This document shows positions 44,408 to 55,368 of a stretch of DNA of 64,000 nucleotides, piece after piece. This stretch comes from Panicum virgatum (taxonomy: Eukaryota > Streptophyta > Magnoliopsida > Poales > Poaceae): contig NC_053146.1 of the NCBI RefSeq assembly GCF_016808335.1, forward strand, positions 7,665,015 through 7,729,014, in the 5' to 3' direction. The translations under genes were made by a program, and so were the position numbers. The stretch's first letter is position 1. Every line of letters begins with the position of its first letter. The notes beneath the pieces were generated by a model that searched no databases, had not been told where the DNA came from, and was given only the letters and a program-made list of their open reading frames with translations.

Positions 44408-44441
44408 AACCGAATAGACCGAATTTTCGGTCTATTCGGTT
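44408..44441. repeat. Subterminal palindrome of the hAT element
   Basis: AACCGAATAGACCGAA is followed two bases later by its inverted copy TTCGGTCTATTCGGTT. The same ACCGAATAGACCGAA words recur near the right end (46785-46925). Repeated subterminal motifs are the usual binding sites of hAT transposases. Confidence 0.8.
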
Positions 44442-44602
44442 TTCGGTTTTCGGTTTCGGTTCCTAAAATCAAACTGTTCGGTTTTCGGTGTCAGTTTCGG
44501 TTCTGTTCTCCTGAAACCCGAATAGACTCAAAGAACCGAAATGGAGATGAGGCCAGGAGCAACGCAAAGTACGCAACCGAGCAGGCGAGCACCCCAGCCA
44601 GC

Positions 44603-46343
44603 ATGTCTAAGGCATGTCCAAGGTTTGTGGTCCCATCTAGAAGAACATCAACTAGAGATGTAGTTGCTACCTACAATAATGAGAAAGAGAAGCTGAAAAA
44701 ATTCTTGAAGAAAAACTGTCAAAGAGTGTGCTTGACCACAGATACATGGACTTCCAGTCATCAGCAAAACTACATGTGTGTGACAGCTCACTTTGTTGAT
44801 GAATCATGGCAGCTACAAAAGAGGATTATAGGCTTTTTTATGGTGAAGGGTCATAGGGCAGATGACATAGGAAAAGACTTGGAGAGGTGTCTGGTAGATT
44901 GGGGATTGGACAAAGTTTTTACCATCACCGTTGACAATGCTTCAGCTAACAACGGTGCAGTCTCCTACATAGCAAGGATCCTTAATAAATCAAAGACTAG
45001 CATCTTAGAAGCAATGTTACTTCACATGCGGTGTGCAGCACATATTGTGAATCTGATAGTTCAAGATGGATTGAAAGAGCTTGACTTATCTGTCAAGCGT
45101 GTGCGTGCAGCTGTTAAATTCATTAAGAGCTCCCCTGCTAGGATTGCCAAACTCAAGAAGTGTGCAGAGCTAGAGAAGGTCGACACCAAGGCTTTCTTGT
45201 GTCTTGATGTTGTCACAAGATGGAACTCAACATATGCTATGTTGAAGGTAGCAGTAGCATATGAGAAGGTGTTTGAGAGATATGCAGAAGATGACCCATA
45301 CTATGCAATAGATTTAACTGCTGACAAGTAGCCTAGAGTTCCAGATTCTGATGATTGGGCTAGGGCAGCAAAGATGGCTGAGTTTCTAGAGCACTTCTAG
45401 AAGTTGACACTTCGTGTTTCTGCCACTCTTCGCCCTATAGCTCACATATTCTTTCATGAGGTTGCTGAACTCAACATATTGCTGCGGTCTTGGTGTGAAA
45501 GCAGTGATCCTTTGCGCAAGGAGATGGCAAAAAGAATGTTGGCAAAGTACAACAAGTATTGGGGTGATCATACAAGCTTCAACATTCTGATCTTTGTGGC
45601 TGTTGCTCTTGATCCAAGGTACAAACTTTCAACCTACACCAAGATTGCTACCTTAGAGATGTTTGGTGAGGTCCATGGAGAAGTGGTTTGGAATAAAATG
45701 AATGAAACACTCACTAAGCTGTTTGAAGAGTACGGAAGAATATATGCTCCAAGTGACAAGGATGGCCAGACCAATGAAGCAAAAAAAGACCAAGAAGTAG
45801 AAGGTAGCAGCTTGATGAGAAGCTTGGTTGCTAAAAGGATGAAGACGAACAACTGTGGTGTCAGTGCTTCCAAATCAGAGTTGGAGAAGTACCTTGCTGA
45901 AGAGAATGAAGAACAAAATACAAAATTTTATATTATGGACTGGTGGAAGGTGAATTCTACAAGATTTCCAATTTTAGGGCGCTTGGCTCGTGATGTTCTA
46001 GCCATTCCCATCACTACAGTTGCATCTGAGAGTGCCTTTAGTACTAGTGGACGTATTTTAGATGATTTCAGAAGCTCTCTCACTCCATTCATGGTTGAAG
46101 CTCTTGTTTGCACTCAAGATTGGATGAGGCGTGCAGGTCCTATCACCGACGAAGAGGATACTGAGGAGTTAGCCAAGCTGGAAGAAGGTACCTTTGCATT
46201 TTGTTATTTGTTGCTATGTGCATTAAGTTCATGTCCTTATTGCTTTAATTTGGGATTTTATTTCAGCACTTCTTGCGGAAATGGAAGCTCTGAAAATTGC
46301 CAAGACTGCTGCTAAAGACAATGAGATTGTCAATGTTGAGTGA
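44603..46343 (+). pseudogene. hAT transposase, two premature amber stops, N-terminus truncated
   Basis: One frame runs from ATG 44603 to a GT-AG intron at 46188-46266, then a last exon 46267-46343 ending LLAEMEALKIAKTAAKDNEI-VNVE and a stop. Landmarks are LTTDTWTSSHQQNYMCVTAH, the CxxH-type RCAAHIVNLIVQDGL, the hAT-like RNase H region (LDVVTRWNSTYAML), and the C-terminal dimerisation domain (YIMDWWKVNSTRFPIL, then ASESAFSTSGR). Stops at 45329 and 45398 are both TAG. The BED zinc finger expected at the N-terminus of such transposases is absent, so an upstream deletion is likely. The element cannot make active enzyme. Confidence 0.9.
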
Positions 46344-46946
46344 TACTTAAGTATGTTGAGAAAATGTTGCGTTTGAAATTCCACTATATATCTTTGCTGT
46401 TGTAATTCTAGTGAATGAAGAATTTAATTTTCCAATTCTTTAGGTTGCTCGTGCTGTCTGCTGGTGTTGTGCTGTACTGCTGTTACAGCCAGCATGCATG
46501 TATGGAGTCATGGAGAAGGGTGGAACCGTGGAAGCCTGGAAGGTGTTGGCAAGTTGCATTTTCTTTGGATGATTAAGGATGGAGCCTGTCAGTCTGTCAC
46601 ATGGTGTTTGTCAAGACTTTTAAATTTGTTTGTCATGAACTTGTTAACTTATTTCCTAGTCTCTTGTCTTGTGGTGACGTATTGTGGTACTGGTACTATG
46701 GTTAAATTATTTCCAAGTCAATTTCTGTCACTATTTATCTCATTGTGTGATCTGTGAGTAGTGGCTCTGTTCGGTTATTTCGGGGAACCGAATAGACCGA
46801 ACCGAAATTTTCGGGTTATACGGGTTCGGTTCCTGCAATTTTTCTAGAAACTTCGGTTCTCAAAATTCAGAACCCAAAATTCTCGTAACCCGAATAGACC
46901 GAACCGAACAACCCGAATAGACCGAACGCCCAGGCCTGGGTTGCCT

Positions 46947-47966
46947 AGCTCATGCGGTGACAACCAAAATCATACAGGCGCCTGGGGTTGTCACATGGAT
47001 GTTGGATCTGGCTGTTTGCAGTGGACTGCGGCAGATGACATTGCTTGGCAATTGTCAGTGCGGCGTGGGACGGCGTCAGTAGGTGGCGCTTGCGGCACCA
47101 TCATCGTGGGACAGCTTGGCTTGCAGCGGACTGCGGCGGGATGCTCAACTTTGCTCGGCAACTCCGGTGTGGTTCATCGTCGAAAGATGGCGCAAGCGAC
47201 ACCTTGGCTTGCTAGTATGGCGGTGGAGGCTGTTGCGTGGGTGGCGCAACGAGTTGCGGTCGTTCGGCGGGCGCGGCTTGGCTGTTTGATGGGGATCTTG
47301 AAACACGGGGCAACACCATTCATCATCCTGATGGCGACTTAAGGAACGGATCCGCGACATGGAGTACTGTGGCGGACGTGGCGAGGCCCCCGCGTGCGGT
47401 GTCTTCTGCATGGCGACGAGAGCAAGGAGGAGGTCCAACGGCGGGTGTGATAAGCCCCCGTGAGTTGTGTCTTCGCGGTGGTGAAGGCGAGACAGCCTGC
47501 GAGAGGTCCGGATTCGATGGTTTTCACTCTGTCAGATGGTGTTTGTTGGGGCAACGGCACTATGGCGGCAGGTCCTGCTTAGCGGTGGCCTTCTCGGCGT
47601 GGTGCGGTCTGTTTTTCTCGACTTCTTATCGACGCGGGATCGTGTTTCGACGGCGACTTCCTAGGTAGGTGGAGGTTGGTTGTCGTGGCAATTTGGCTTA
47701 CTCGGCCGCCGTGGCTTTGCAGTTTTGAGTGTTCGCCCGTGTTTATGCCCCAATCCGACCGGGGTGAGAGTTGAGGTGTGGTGTTCCTCGGGAGAGTCAA
47801 GTTGTGGAATTCCCCGTGTTGACGTCCCAATCCAACCAGGTGTATTTTCTTTTTTCGTTTCTTTTCTTTTTTCTGTCAATGGTCTCCCAGGACTGTAGTA
47901 TTGTATTCTTATGCTATATCAATAGAAACTCGCATTGTCTTGTGCGGTTCTTTCAAAAAAAAAAAC
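46947..47966 (+). mobile_element. LINE-like sequence, right piece with poly-A end
   Basis: It continues the GC-rich sequence interrupted by the hAT insertion. It turns AT-rich near 47840, has TATATCAATAGAAACTCGCA at about 47913-47932, and ends in a run of ten A at 47957-47966, as at the 3' end of a retroposed copy. No open reverse-transcriptase frame is present, so this would be a 3' fragment. Confidence 0.45.
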
Positions 47967-49618
47967 TACCGTGGGTAGTTATATTGAGTTATTGTAGACA
48001 GCTAGACGTGATCACATGCACCATCAGAAATAAGGGTGGTAAAGGATTTCAGATTTTTCTTTCTTATTCGATTTTTTTTTACTTAGATTGTGTAACAGTT
48101 GGACTCTAAAAGAACCATACTCTAATCTTATACATAAACTAAAAATATATAAGAATCAATTTGGATTGTGAAAAAACCACTAGAACTATATCCTATTACC
48201 ATCTCTTGTACACGAGGCCGTGTGCTAGTAAGCTGACTGATAAAAAATAATATTAGCAAAGGAAAAAATTCGTACCAGTAGCAAGTTTCCCTTTCGCGCC
48301 GCGTGAACCGAACCTTCTATTCACATTGTGTTAGATAGTTGGCTTACTCCTACACAGCTCACGGATCCATAGGTCTCAATTACTGTAGCTCACCAAAACA
48401 CATAGAGTATTCTTTTTTCTTGTCATTTCTTGTTTAATCCAATCTCTAAATGTAACGACGCTTATTTGATTATGGTTTTTTAACATTTACACAAGGCTTA
48501 GTATTTGAAAAATCCAAAGTGATGTAGTAGTACATTCCGAATGAGTTTCTCTAGAAAATTAAAAACAATACAATATACACATAGCCTAGCCTAGTTCTAT
48601 TGTATTATCGGGGCGGCAGCGCTCATCCCAGCGCGATTCAAACTGGTGGCGGCTCCGATTCCGCAGCAGAGGTGTCGGAGCACCTCTTCCTTGATACGGT
48701 TCGGGCAGCAGTGAGGCTGCGCTCTCCTCTACCCGATGCGGCGAGGAAGAAGGGAGAAGGGGCGCCAGCGAGGGAGGAGGGAGGAAGGAGGGAGCTCTGA
48801 GGAGGCACATGCTCGCGTACCCCACCCCACCCATGTGTGTGGATCCGGGGCAGAGAGGGAGGGAGGGGGTGGTGCCTAGATCTGGCGAGGGAGGGGGTAG
48901 GGAGGATCGGCGCCAGCGCCAGGAGAGCAGGGGGTGGAGGAGGCTAGGAGAAAAGAGAGAGGAGGTGACAGTGGGAGAGAGAAAAGGAGGTAGTGGGTGG
49001 ATAAAAAAATTGACTTGTGAGCCCCATGGATAGTTGGTACAAAAGATGGGATATATAGGATAATGAATGTGGGAAAACTAAGTATAGATGATAGAATCTC
49101 GATGATCAAAATAGAATATTTATTTTAGAGGATTAAAATAGAGTATGACGAGTGCAGACAGCTTTATCTACAACTCATTCACATGACCGATTGGTTTGTT
49201 CCCCATATAATCTCCATCTCAATCATACATCTACTATAAATTACAAAAATAATATCAAACACTAAAAAACATGAACCTTTAATGTGAAACGGGTTAGGAA
49301 TGCCGAGCAAATCTTCAAATTAAACATAAATACTACAACTGTATGAACCGGCGAGTGACTGAAGCCTAGAAGGCCCATCGCGGGCAACTTATCGTTGAAT
49401 AGCGGGCGGCGTCCCCCATCCGCCGAAGCCGGATTCAGTAACTTACCAATATAATTTGCGCTAAAATATAAAAATAAACACTGTAGCGATGATATGGTAG
49501 CAGTTACTGCATCAAATATTGTTGGATACCATAGCATATGTACTGTTCGTCCAAATCTAATCATCCATCTTGTGATGGACGATTTTTGATGGGAAATCAC
49601 TGCTACAGGACTCCCTAA
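47967..49618. other. Intergenic region, no supported gene
   Basis: AT-rich on both sides of a GC-rich patch at 48600-49000 with short frames and no recognised domain. No defined repeat is evident apart from low-complexity G/A-rich stretches. Confidence 0.35.
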
Positions 49619-49924
49619 GGGCACGAGCAATGTATTTTTACCAACTAGTAAGTAAGGTGGGCTCTAATAGAATCAGGTAGTTGTTGTTTATCACCTTCAT
49701 AATGTGCCTAGCAAAAAGTAGGTAATAAGATGGACCCGTAGCAGTAGAAAGTGTGAGAGGAGAGAGGAGATAAAGAGCAGGGCAGAGGGAATCAATGTTT
49801 TTTTATTTCTTACTGCCGGGTAGTAAGCCTATTGCCTTGTATTTGTTGCTTACCGGTTCCACAATGGCAACTACCAGGTAAGAAGACAATATACTACCTG
49901 CTTTTCTACCCATTGTGGCAGCCC
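49619..49924. mobile_element. Tourist-like MITE
   Basis: The 306-bp element has ends GGGCACGAGCAATG and, inverted, GGGCTGCCACAATGGG, and is flanked by TAA on both sides (49616-49618, 49925-49927). TAA duplication with GGGC ends is typical of Tourist elements of the PIF/Harbinger group. It has no coding capacity. Confidence 0.65.
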
Positions 49925-50329
49925 TAATTTACCTAATCTGAATAGGTTTTTTGTGTAGGACACCACCAAACTGTTCTTTCGTGGGCAGCACATCCAGCTA
50001 GTCGATTTATTTAGTTTAAGGGGCATTGCAAAAATCTATATTTGTCCACCACGCACCACCTGCATTAAAACCACCATTTTCAGTTTGGGAGGTGAGACCG
50101 CTGGAGGCCGAGGCTGCCAAAAGCCCAAAACTGCTAGGGCTGCCCGAGCTGGGCCCAGCCATCCCGGCAATGAGGCCGGTCGTGGACAGCGCGGCTTCCA
50201 ATGGTCCATGGAGAAAGAGGCAAGACGTGATCGGAGGACCAACACCAAGGAATTTTTTTATTTTTAATCGAAATTACGTTTTAATACTCAGGATTTTAAG
50301 AGTTACAAAACTAGGTTAAAATCATCCAC

Positions 50330-50560
50330 TGGTGGACGAAATATAGATGACGAAATTTGGAGATATTGTCTACCTGGTAGACGAAATCTATTTTCCGTCT
50401 ACCCAACAGACGAATTCTGTAGGGCCCACAGTATTTCGTCGCACGGTTACAGTAAAAAACAAATTTCGTCTACCCGATAGACGATTTCAAATTTCGTATT
50501 TTCGTTGGACAAAATTTTTTAATTTTCGTCTACCGATTGGACGAAATCTCTTTTAATAGG
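50330..50560. repeat. Array of short hairpins with GTCTACC...TAGACGAAAT units
   Basis: At least four units have the form TCGTCTACC, a few bases, then GGACGAAAT or TAGACGAAAT (50374, 50398, 50465, 50527), with half units at 50332 and 50504. Each can fold on itself. The array sits about 0.9 kb upstream of the F-box gene start. It may be the end of an unrecognised DNA transposon. Confidence 0.7.
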
Positions 50561-51281
50561 GCCCGTGACCTTCTTCGTCCTCCCCTCGTCGTCCTCTCTC
50601 TGTTCTCTCATCTCTCCCTCCCCCTACGGCGAGATCTGGGCGAGCGGCCGGCGCGGGAGTAGGCGACGGCCCATCGGCGCGGCAGGCAAGCGACCGAGGG
50701 CTTGGGGCGCGGCCGACGACGGAGCTAGGCGCGCGAGCGGCGGCGGCGGGCGGTGCCTGGCCACCGGCCTACTCGTGTGGGCCCGGCACGGGGCGGCGCC
50801 AACACGTGCGCGCGGGCAGGCGCCAGCGCGTGCGGGGGCAAGCGGCCAGGCGCGGGAGTTTGTTAGAAAGGTGTCAAGTTTCAATCTAGAAAGGTGTCAG
50901 ATGATTTGTTAGAAATTTATTATTTTTATATTCCACAAATAAAATCGAGTTTGGACAAAATATTTTACAAAATTGTGTATCATCATATTTTTTGATTTTT
51001 TTGGTGAATTTAAACTGGTTTTCATAGCATTAGTAGCCCTCCACAAAACCACACTTTGGTGGTGTACCGCAGACAAAAAAAAAGAAAAAAAACAATCTGA
51101 ATCCCCATCCGCCGCCTTCGTCTCTCTCCGGCGCCTCCGCCACCAATCTGCCCGGCCGCCGGCGCCGACCCAATCGCCACCACACCTCCGGTCCCCTCCC
51201 CTCCCGTCGCGCAGCGCGGGCGCCTACCTCGGCACAGAACACCCCACCTCCCCGGCTGGCGGTCGGACGCCGCACGGCCCG
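50561..51281. other. F-box gene upstream region
   Basis: A GC-rich segment (50630-50860), an AT-rich segment (50870-51060) and the GC-rich 5' leader of the F-box gene. I see no separate gene. Confidence 0.4.
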
Positions 51282-51451
51282 GTAAGCTCTCCTCGGTCGC
51301 TTCCGGCCGCACGCGCCGCAATCCCTGCTCGTCGCGCGCCTTGATCCCCTCACCTACCTGGATGGAGACGGATGCCTTCACCCCTCGCCGTTTTGTTGGA
51401 TCCGTGCTTGGGATAACAGACACGAATCCTTTTCTTCTCCTGTTGTCGCAG
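51282..51451 (+). other. Probable 5' UTR intron of the F-box gene
   Basis: Donor CCCG|GTAAGC and acceptor TGTTGTCGCAG bracket 170 bp that end 23 bases before the start codon. F-box genes with a leader intron are common in grasses. Splicing here is predicted only. Confidence 0.5.
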
Positions 51452-51474
51452 ATCCGCCGCTCGCCGCCTCGCGG

Positions 51475-52614
51475 ATGGCGCCGCCGAGCCCGGCCTCCAG
51501 GGCCAGCGCCCGGCCCTTGCCCCTCGACGCGCTGTACGAGGTCCTGCTGCGGGTCCCGGCCAAGGACCTCTGCCGCTTCCGCGCCGTCTGCTGGCCGTGG
51601 CGCTCCCTCCTCTCCGACCCGCGCTTCGTCGCCGCCCACGCGGCCCGCCACCCCGGACCACTCATCGTCGCCGCCCGCGACACCGATCGCTCGGCCGCCG
51701 GCCCCAATGTCGACATCAGGGACCTCTCTGGGCGCGTCATTAAGCGGGTTGTCGCGCCGGGGAGCTTCTGGGAAGTGGGGAATCGCGTGACGACCGCACA
51801 GGTCGACGGCGACTGCCTCCTGCTTGGGAACAAAATGAGCTGCCTGTTGCTGAACCCCAGCACCGGAGCTGTGTCTGAATTGCCACAAGGATTCGCAAAA
51901 GGACATTCAGTGCGGGAGTGGCAAAGCTCCAAATGCAGGCACTTGCTTGCGTTTGGGAAGGTTGCCTCGACAGGGGAGTACAAGGTGCTTCGGCTGCTCC
52001 ACGCATATTACCACTTCGGACATCAGTGCGAGGTGATCACCCTCGATGGCAGCAGCCATGCTTGGTGGAGAGGAAAGAATGCCTCTCCAGGTGTTGTTCG
52101 CTTCAACCACTGGAGCAGAGTGACCATTGATGGGATCGTGTATTTCTTGTTGTATGAGGATGTCATGGTCAGAGAGGAAAATACCATGCCGGTACGCCTA
52201 GCTTCGTTCGACCTTGAGACGGAAGAGTGGAGGGCAATTCTTCGAGGTCCCTTGAATCTGATGACCACTCGTACAACTGATATTTCAGTGGCCTCCCTGA
52301 ATGGGTGCCTAGTTGTGGTTCATTATGCCCAATGTTCTTTTATGAACCTATGGTTTCTGATGGACTTTGAAGAAGGTTTATGGGCCAAACAGCACAGCAT
52401 ACTACTTAACTCTGGACTTCCTGTACAACCATTGTTCGTGCTAAATGATGGGAAGATAGTCACTTACTGTGAACTTAAGAGATTGTTGAGAATTTACGAC
52501 CCGAAAACCTGCACCTACATAGATGTGGCGGAGGTTGGACGTTATGAAATTGGTTTGCACACCAGAAACCTATTGAGCTTGCCTGATGGTACTGGTGCTC
52601 AGTTGGTTAGTTGA
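51475..52614 (+). CDS. F-box protein with F-box-associated C-terminal region
   Basis: This single coding exon encodes 379 aa. The F-box lies at about residues 14-55 (LPLDALYEVLLRVPAKDLCR, then RFRAVCWPWRSLLSDPRF). Such proteins bind SKP1 and bring substrates to SCF ubiquitin ligases. The rest has spaced WW/FDLET-type strands of the F-box-associated kind (LLLNPSTGAVSELP, GEYKVLRLL, MPVRLASFDLETEEWRAIL) that would bind the target, which is unknown. The first in-frame ATG is chosen because it directly precedes the F-box. A leader intron at 51282-51451 (GTAAGC...TCGCAG) is likely. The gene looks intact and belongs to the large, fast-evolving grass F-box group. Confidence 0.9.
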   Translation: MAPPSPASRASARPLPLDALYEVLLRVPAKDLCRFRAVCWPWRSLLSDPRFVAAHAARHPGPLIVAARDTDRSAAGPNVDIRDLSGRVIKRVVAPGSFWEVGNRVTTAQVDGDCLLLGNKMSCLLLNPSTGAVSELPQGFAKGHSVREWQSSKCRHLLAFGKVASTGEYKVLRLLHAYYHFGHQCEVITLDGSSHAWWRGKNASPGVVRFNHWSRVTIDGIVYFLLYEDVMVREENTMPVRLASFDLETEEWRAILRGPLNLMTTRTTDISVASLNGCLVVVHYAQCSFMNLWFLMDFEEGLWAKQHSILLNSGLPVQPLFVLNDGKIVTYCELKRLLRIYDPKTCTYIDVAEVGRYEIGLHTRNLLSLPDGTGAQLVS

Positions 52615-53944
52615 AAACTGGATTCTTTGGTTGAGGTTTAGTTATTATCCTACAGAAGCTGGCTTCTCCGTTGCTGTTAAAATGCTGCACAGCAACTGTT
52701 CCAAATTGCCAAACTTCAACTCGTGCTTCTGTAAAGCACGCAGGCATCCTGCTGCAGTAGTTCCATTATATACAGCCAAATAGGTGGTTGCTTGATTAGC
52801 ACGCTTAGCCAGTTTATGATAGTAGTGAGGTCTTTATGTGGCTACAGTGAGGAAAGTTGAGGAGCTTTTGCTTTGATATGCCTTGGTTCTGGATGTTTAC
52901 TTGCTGCATTCTGTGATTCTACAGGCTTTGATGTAACTCTTATGCAACGTTTGTAATAGGACGTTATCAAAGCCCTAACTTTGGAACACCCTTGGATTTT
53001 GTTGCTGTTTGTGCCTGATTAATGTTCTCTTGTTCCTTGTTACTTGCATTCAACTATTGGTCGCTGCAGCTCCTGCTTTGATTGGATTCTAATGTCTAGT
53101 CAGTGATCATCATCATCTTTTCTTGTTGTAATTTCCTATTCTAGTTTGATTCGATCAAAGTATTGTGTCCATGCATTCGCAAATGCTGGAGAAGACTTCA
53201 AAATTGTAGTAATCTGTTTGTCTTCAAGTTCTCAACTTGCAGGTGTCATCAAGCTGGGCGATCTGGACTAACGGATCGCCAAGAGATACTGAAGAGGTCA
53301 AGAAGTTTACCGAGGCTGAGGGGGGTGAAACATGGAAGGAGTATGAAGTTTTTTTAAGTACGAGAGCTAAAATGCTGAATGCATTTGAACTTTTTATTAA
53401 AATGCTTTCTCTACAAATGACGAAGAGTGCCCAATTAATGTATTTGCTATATGCTATTTGTTTCTCTTCTTATTGTTCACTATATATGTTGTTGAATATT
53501 GACTGTGTCATTTTATTTGATCATGATCCAAATCTGTAGCAACGTACGACATCAATCTGAACCTATCATCATCTCCCGAGCGAAACGAATCCAATGAGCC
53601 TAATTAGATCGTGATTATACATACAGTAACACATGCTCTAATGATGGATTAATTAAGCTTAATAAATTTGTCTCGTCGTTTAGAGACGGATTATGTTATT
53701 TATTTTATAATTAATCCATGTTTAATACTTGAAATGTGTGTCGAAATATTCGATGTGATATTTTACATCAAAATTTTACATCAACTAAATAAGATCTTAA
53801 TTTCTTATTTTGTAATGATTGCTCCACCCTGAGCAACATACATTCTCTGACAATAACAGGGAAAAAACAATCATTACTACTGCATTTGGTGAACCATCTC
53901 GCCCTTCTTATTGTTTCTATACATATAAAAAAAATAGGGAAAAA
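52615..53944. other. 3' flank of the F-box gene with a possible extra exon
   Basis: It probably includes the F-box 3' UTR. After an acceptor-like CAACTTGCAG at 53231-53240, a frame reads SSSWAIWTNGSPRDTEEVKK and on to about 53390. It looks protein-like but I cannot assign it; it could be part of an alternative 3' exon or an unrelated remnant. 53570-53790 carries CCTAATTAGATCGTG and similar words seen in common grass MITEs. Confidence 0.35.
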
Positions 53945-54076
53945 ACATTCTGTGTTGTTTGGCTGTGGTTGGTGGCTAGCGGTTGATGCTGATTTGTTAT
54001 GAGAGAAAAATACTATAGACTGGCTGTTGGCTGATGGCTGGTGTGGATGGTTGGCTGACAAACTAATCGAACAGTA
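53945..54076. mobile_element. Possible hAT-type MITE remnant
   Basis: TGTGTTGTTTGGCTG on the left and GGCTGACAAACTAATCGAACAG on the right form a loose inverted pair around repeated GGCTG words. The ends are degraded and no target duplication is clear. Confidence 0.35.
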
Positions 54077-54328
54077 TAATTGAAATCGTACATCCCAATC
54101 ACGAAATGAAATGGGCTGAAAGAAATTAGAGATGGGGCGTACTGCGATGTGAAGAAGATTGAGGTCGATTCACACGAGGCGGAATCACAAAAGTTAAAAA
54201 CTAAAACTTTTATTTGTCAAAAAGTAGGAGAAATGAATAAGGAGATGATGCTGGATCAGATGGAGAACCGAAGGGCAGGTTCGGTATTTTTGCAAACCGC
54301 ACCTCGCAAAGGCATGCTATTCCAAAAA

Positions 54329-55368
54329 GCACCCGCCTGAAACGAGAAATTCAGAATTTGACACTCAATTCGTGCGACTCACTGAATTTAACAACGAATT
54401 TGCAAGTCTTTCAGAATTTGACACCGTACTTGCGAATTTTTTCAGTTTGGGTGTTTCTTATCTCTTTTCTCTAATTTCTCTTTCCCATTTTCTTTTCAAT
54501 CTTCAAGCCTTGCGAAAAGACAACAATACCGCTGCCTTATCCTTCGAGAGAACAGACCCTGTCGGGTTCTCTCCCCTGTTCTTCCCTGGCGCTGATGCTC
54601 ACCTCGATCGGCGGCCTGGAGCGCGGGATCGATGAATGGAGCGCCAAGAGCTTGCAGTGCTTTTTTTGGCTGGAGCATTGCTACTTTCTTGGGGCCAACC
54701 ACGCCGGCGCCATGCTGGAGTCCCGTGAATCGAGAAATCATCGGATGGCTGGAGTTCTTAGGGGGTGGCTATTTTATTGTGCAGGTGCAAGATGTTCAGG
54801 GAGCTCGAGCAGAGCAAGGTGGTGCTCGCGCGGGCGTCGCCGCGGTGCCTCGCCGGGCATGCCAAGCCCTGGTCCGACAACGCGCACCGATTCCTGCAGC
54901 GCTGCTCCCGCGGCACCTCCACTCGACGGCGCCCCTCCCGCGGGCCGCAGCCGGCCTCCCCGCGCGGCGGCCCGAGCTCCCTTTCCCGGTGGCGGTGCTT
55001 CAGCGTGGGGGATTTGGAGGAGGCGAGAGCGAGAGTCCCGTCCCGGAGAGAGAGCACGAGCAGGGAGGGGGTCATCACGCGCGCAGACAACGGCGCCGGG
55101 GAAGAACAAGGCTGGGCGGGGGCCAATTGGGCGCGCCCAATTTCTGTTGAAGGGATAAGGTAGGGGCATTGTCGTCTTTTCGTGTGGCCCGAAGATTGAA
55201 AAGAAAATAGGAAAGAGAGAAATTGGAGAAAAGAGAAAAAAAACACCCAAACTAAAGAATTCGCAAGCACGGTGTCAAAATCTGAAAGGTCTGCGAATTG
55301 AGTGTCAAATTCAATGAGGCACACAAATTGAGTGTCAAATTCTAAAATTCTCGTCTGAAATAGGAGTG
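54329..55368. mobile_element. Mutator-like element with ~215-bp inverted repeats and gene-like cargo (Pack-MULE candidate)
   Basis: Left (54329-54544) and right (55151-55368) ends are inverted copies sharing AATTTGACACTCAATT, CAGTTTGGGTGTTT, TTTTCTTTTCAATCTTC and CGAAAAGACAACAATACC-type words with moderate divergence. The 606-bp interior contains no transposase. It has ordinary sequence to about 54780, an acceptor-like TTTTATTGTGCAG at 54772-54784, and then a very GC-rich, protein-like frame (CKMFRELEQSKVVLARASPR). Long inverted repeats around gene-like cargo are the signature of Pack-MULEs. The parent gene is not recognised and the target duplication is unclear. Confidence 0.65.

Larger units (their letters stand above)
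44361..46938 (+). mobile_element. hAT-superfamily DNA transposon
   Basis: The 2578-bp element is flanked by the perfect 8-bp target duplication GGTTGCCT (44353-44360 and 46939-46946). Its ends are imperfect inverted repeats, TAGGCCTGGGC on the left and the complement of CAGGCCTGGGC on the right. Subterminal regions are packed with ACCGAA/TTCGGT words on both sides. It encodes a hAT transposase with premature stops and sits inside LINE-like DNA. Confidence 0.93.
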
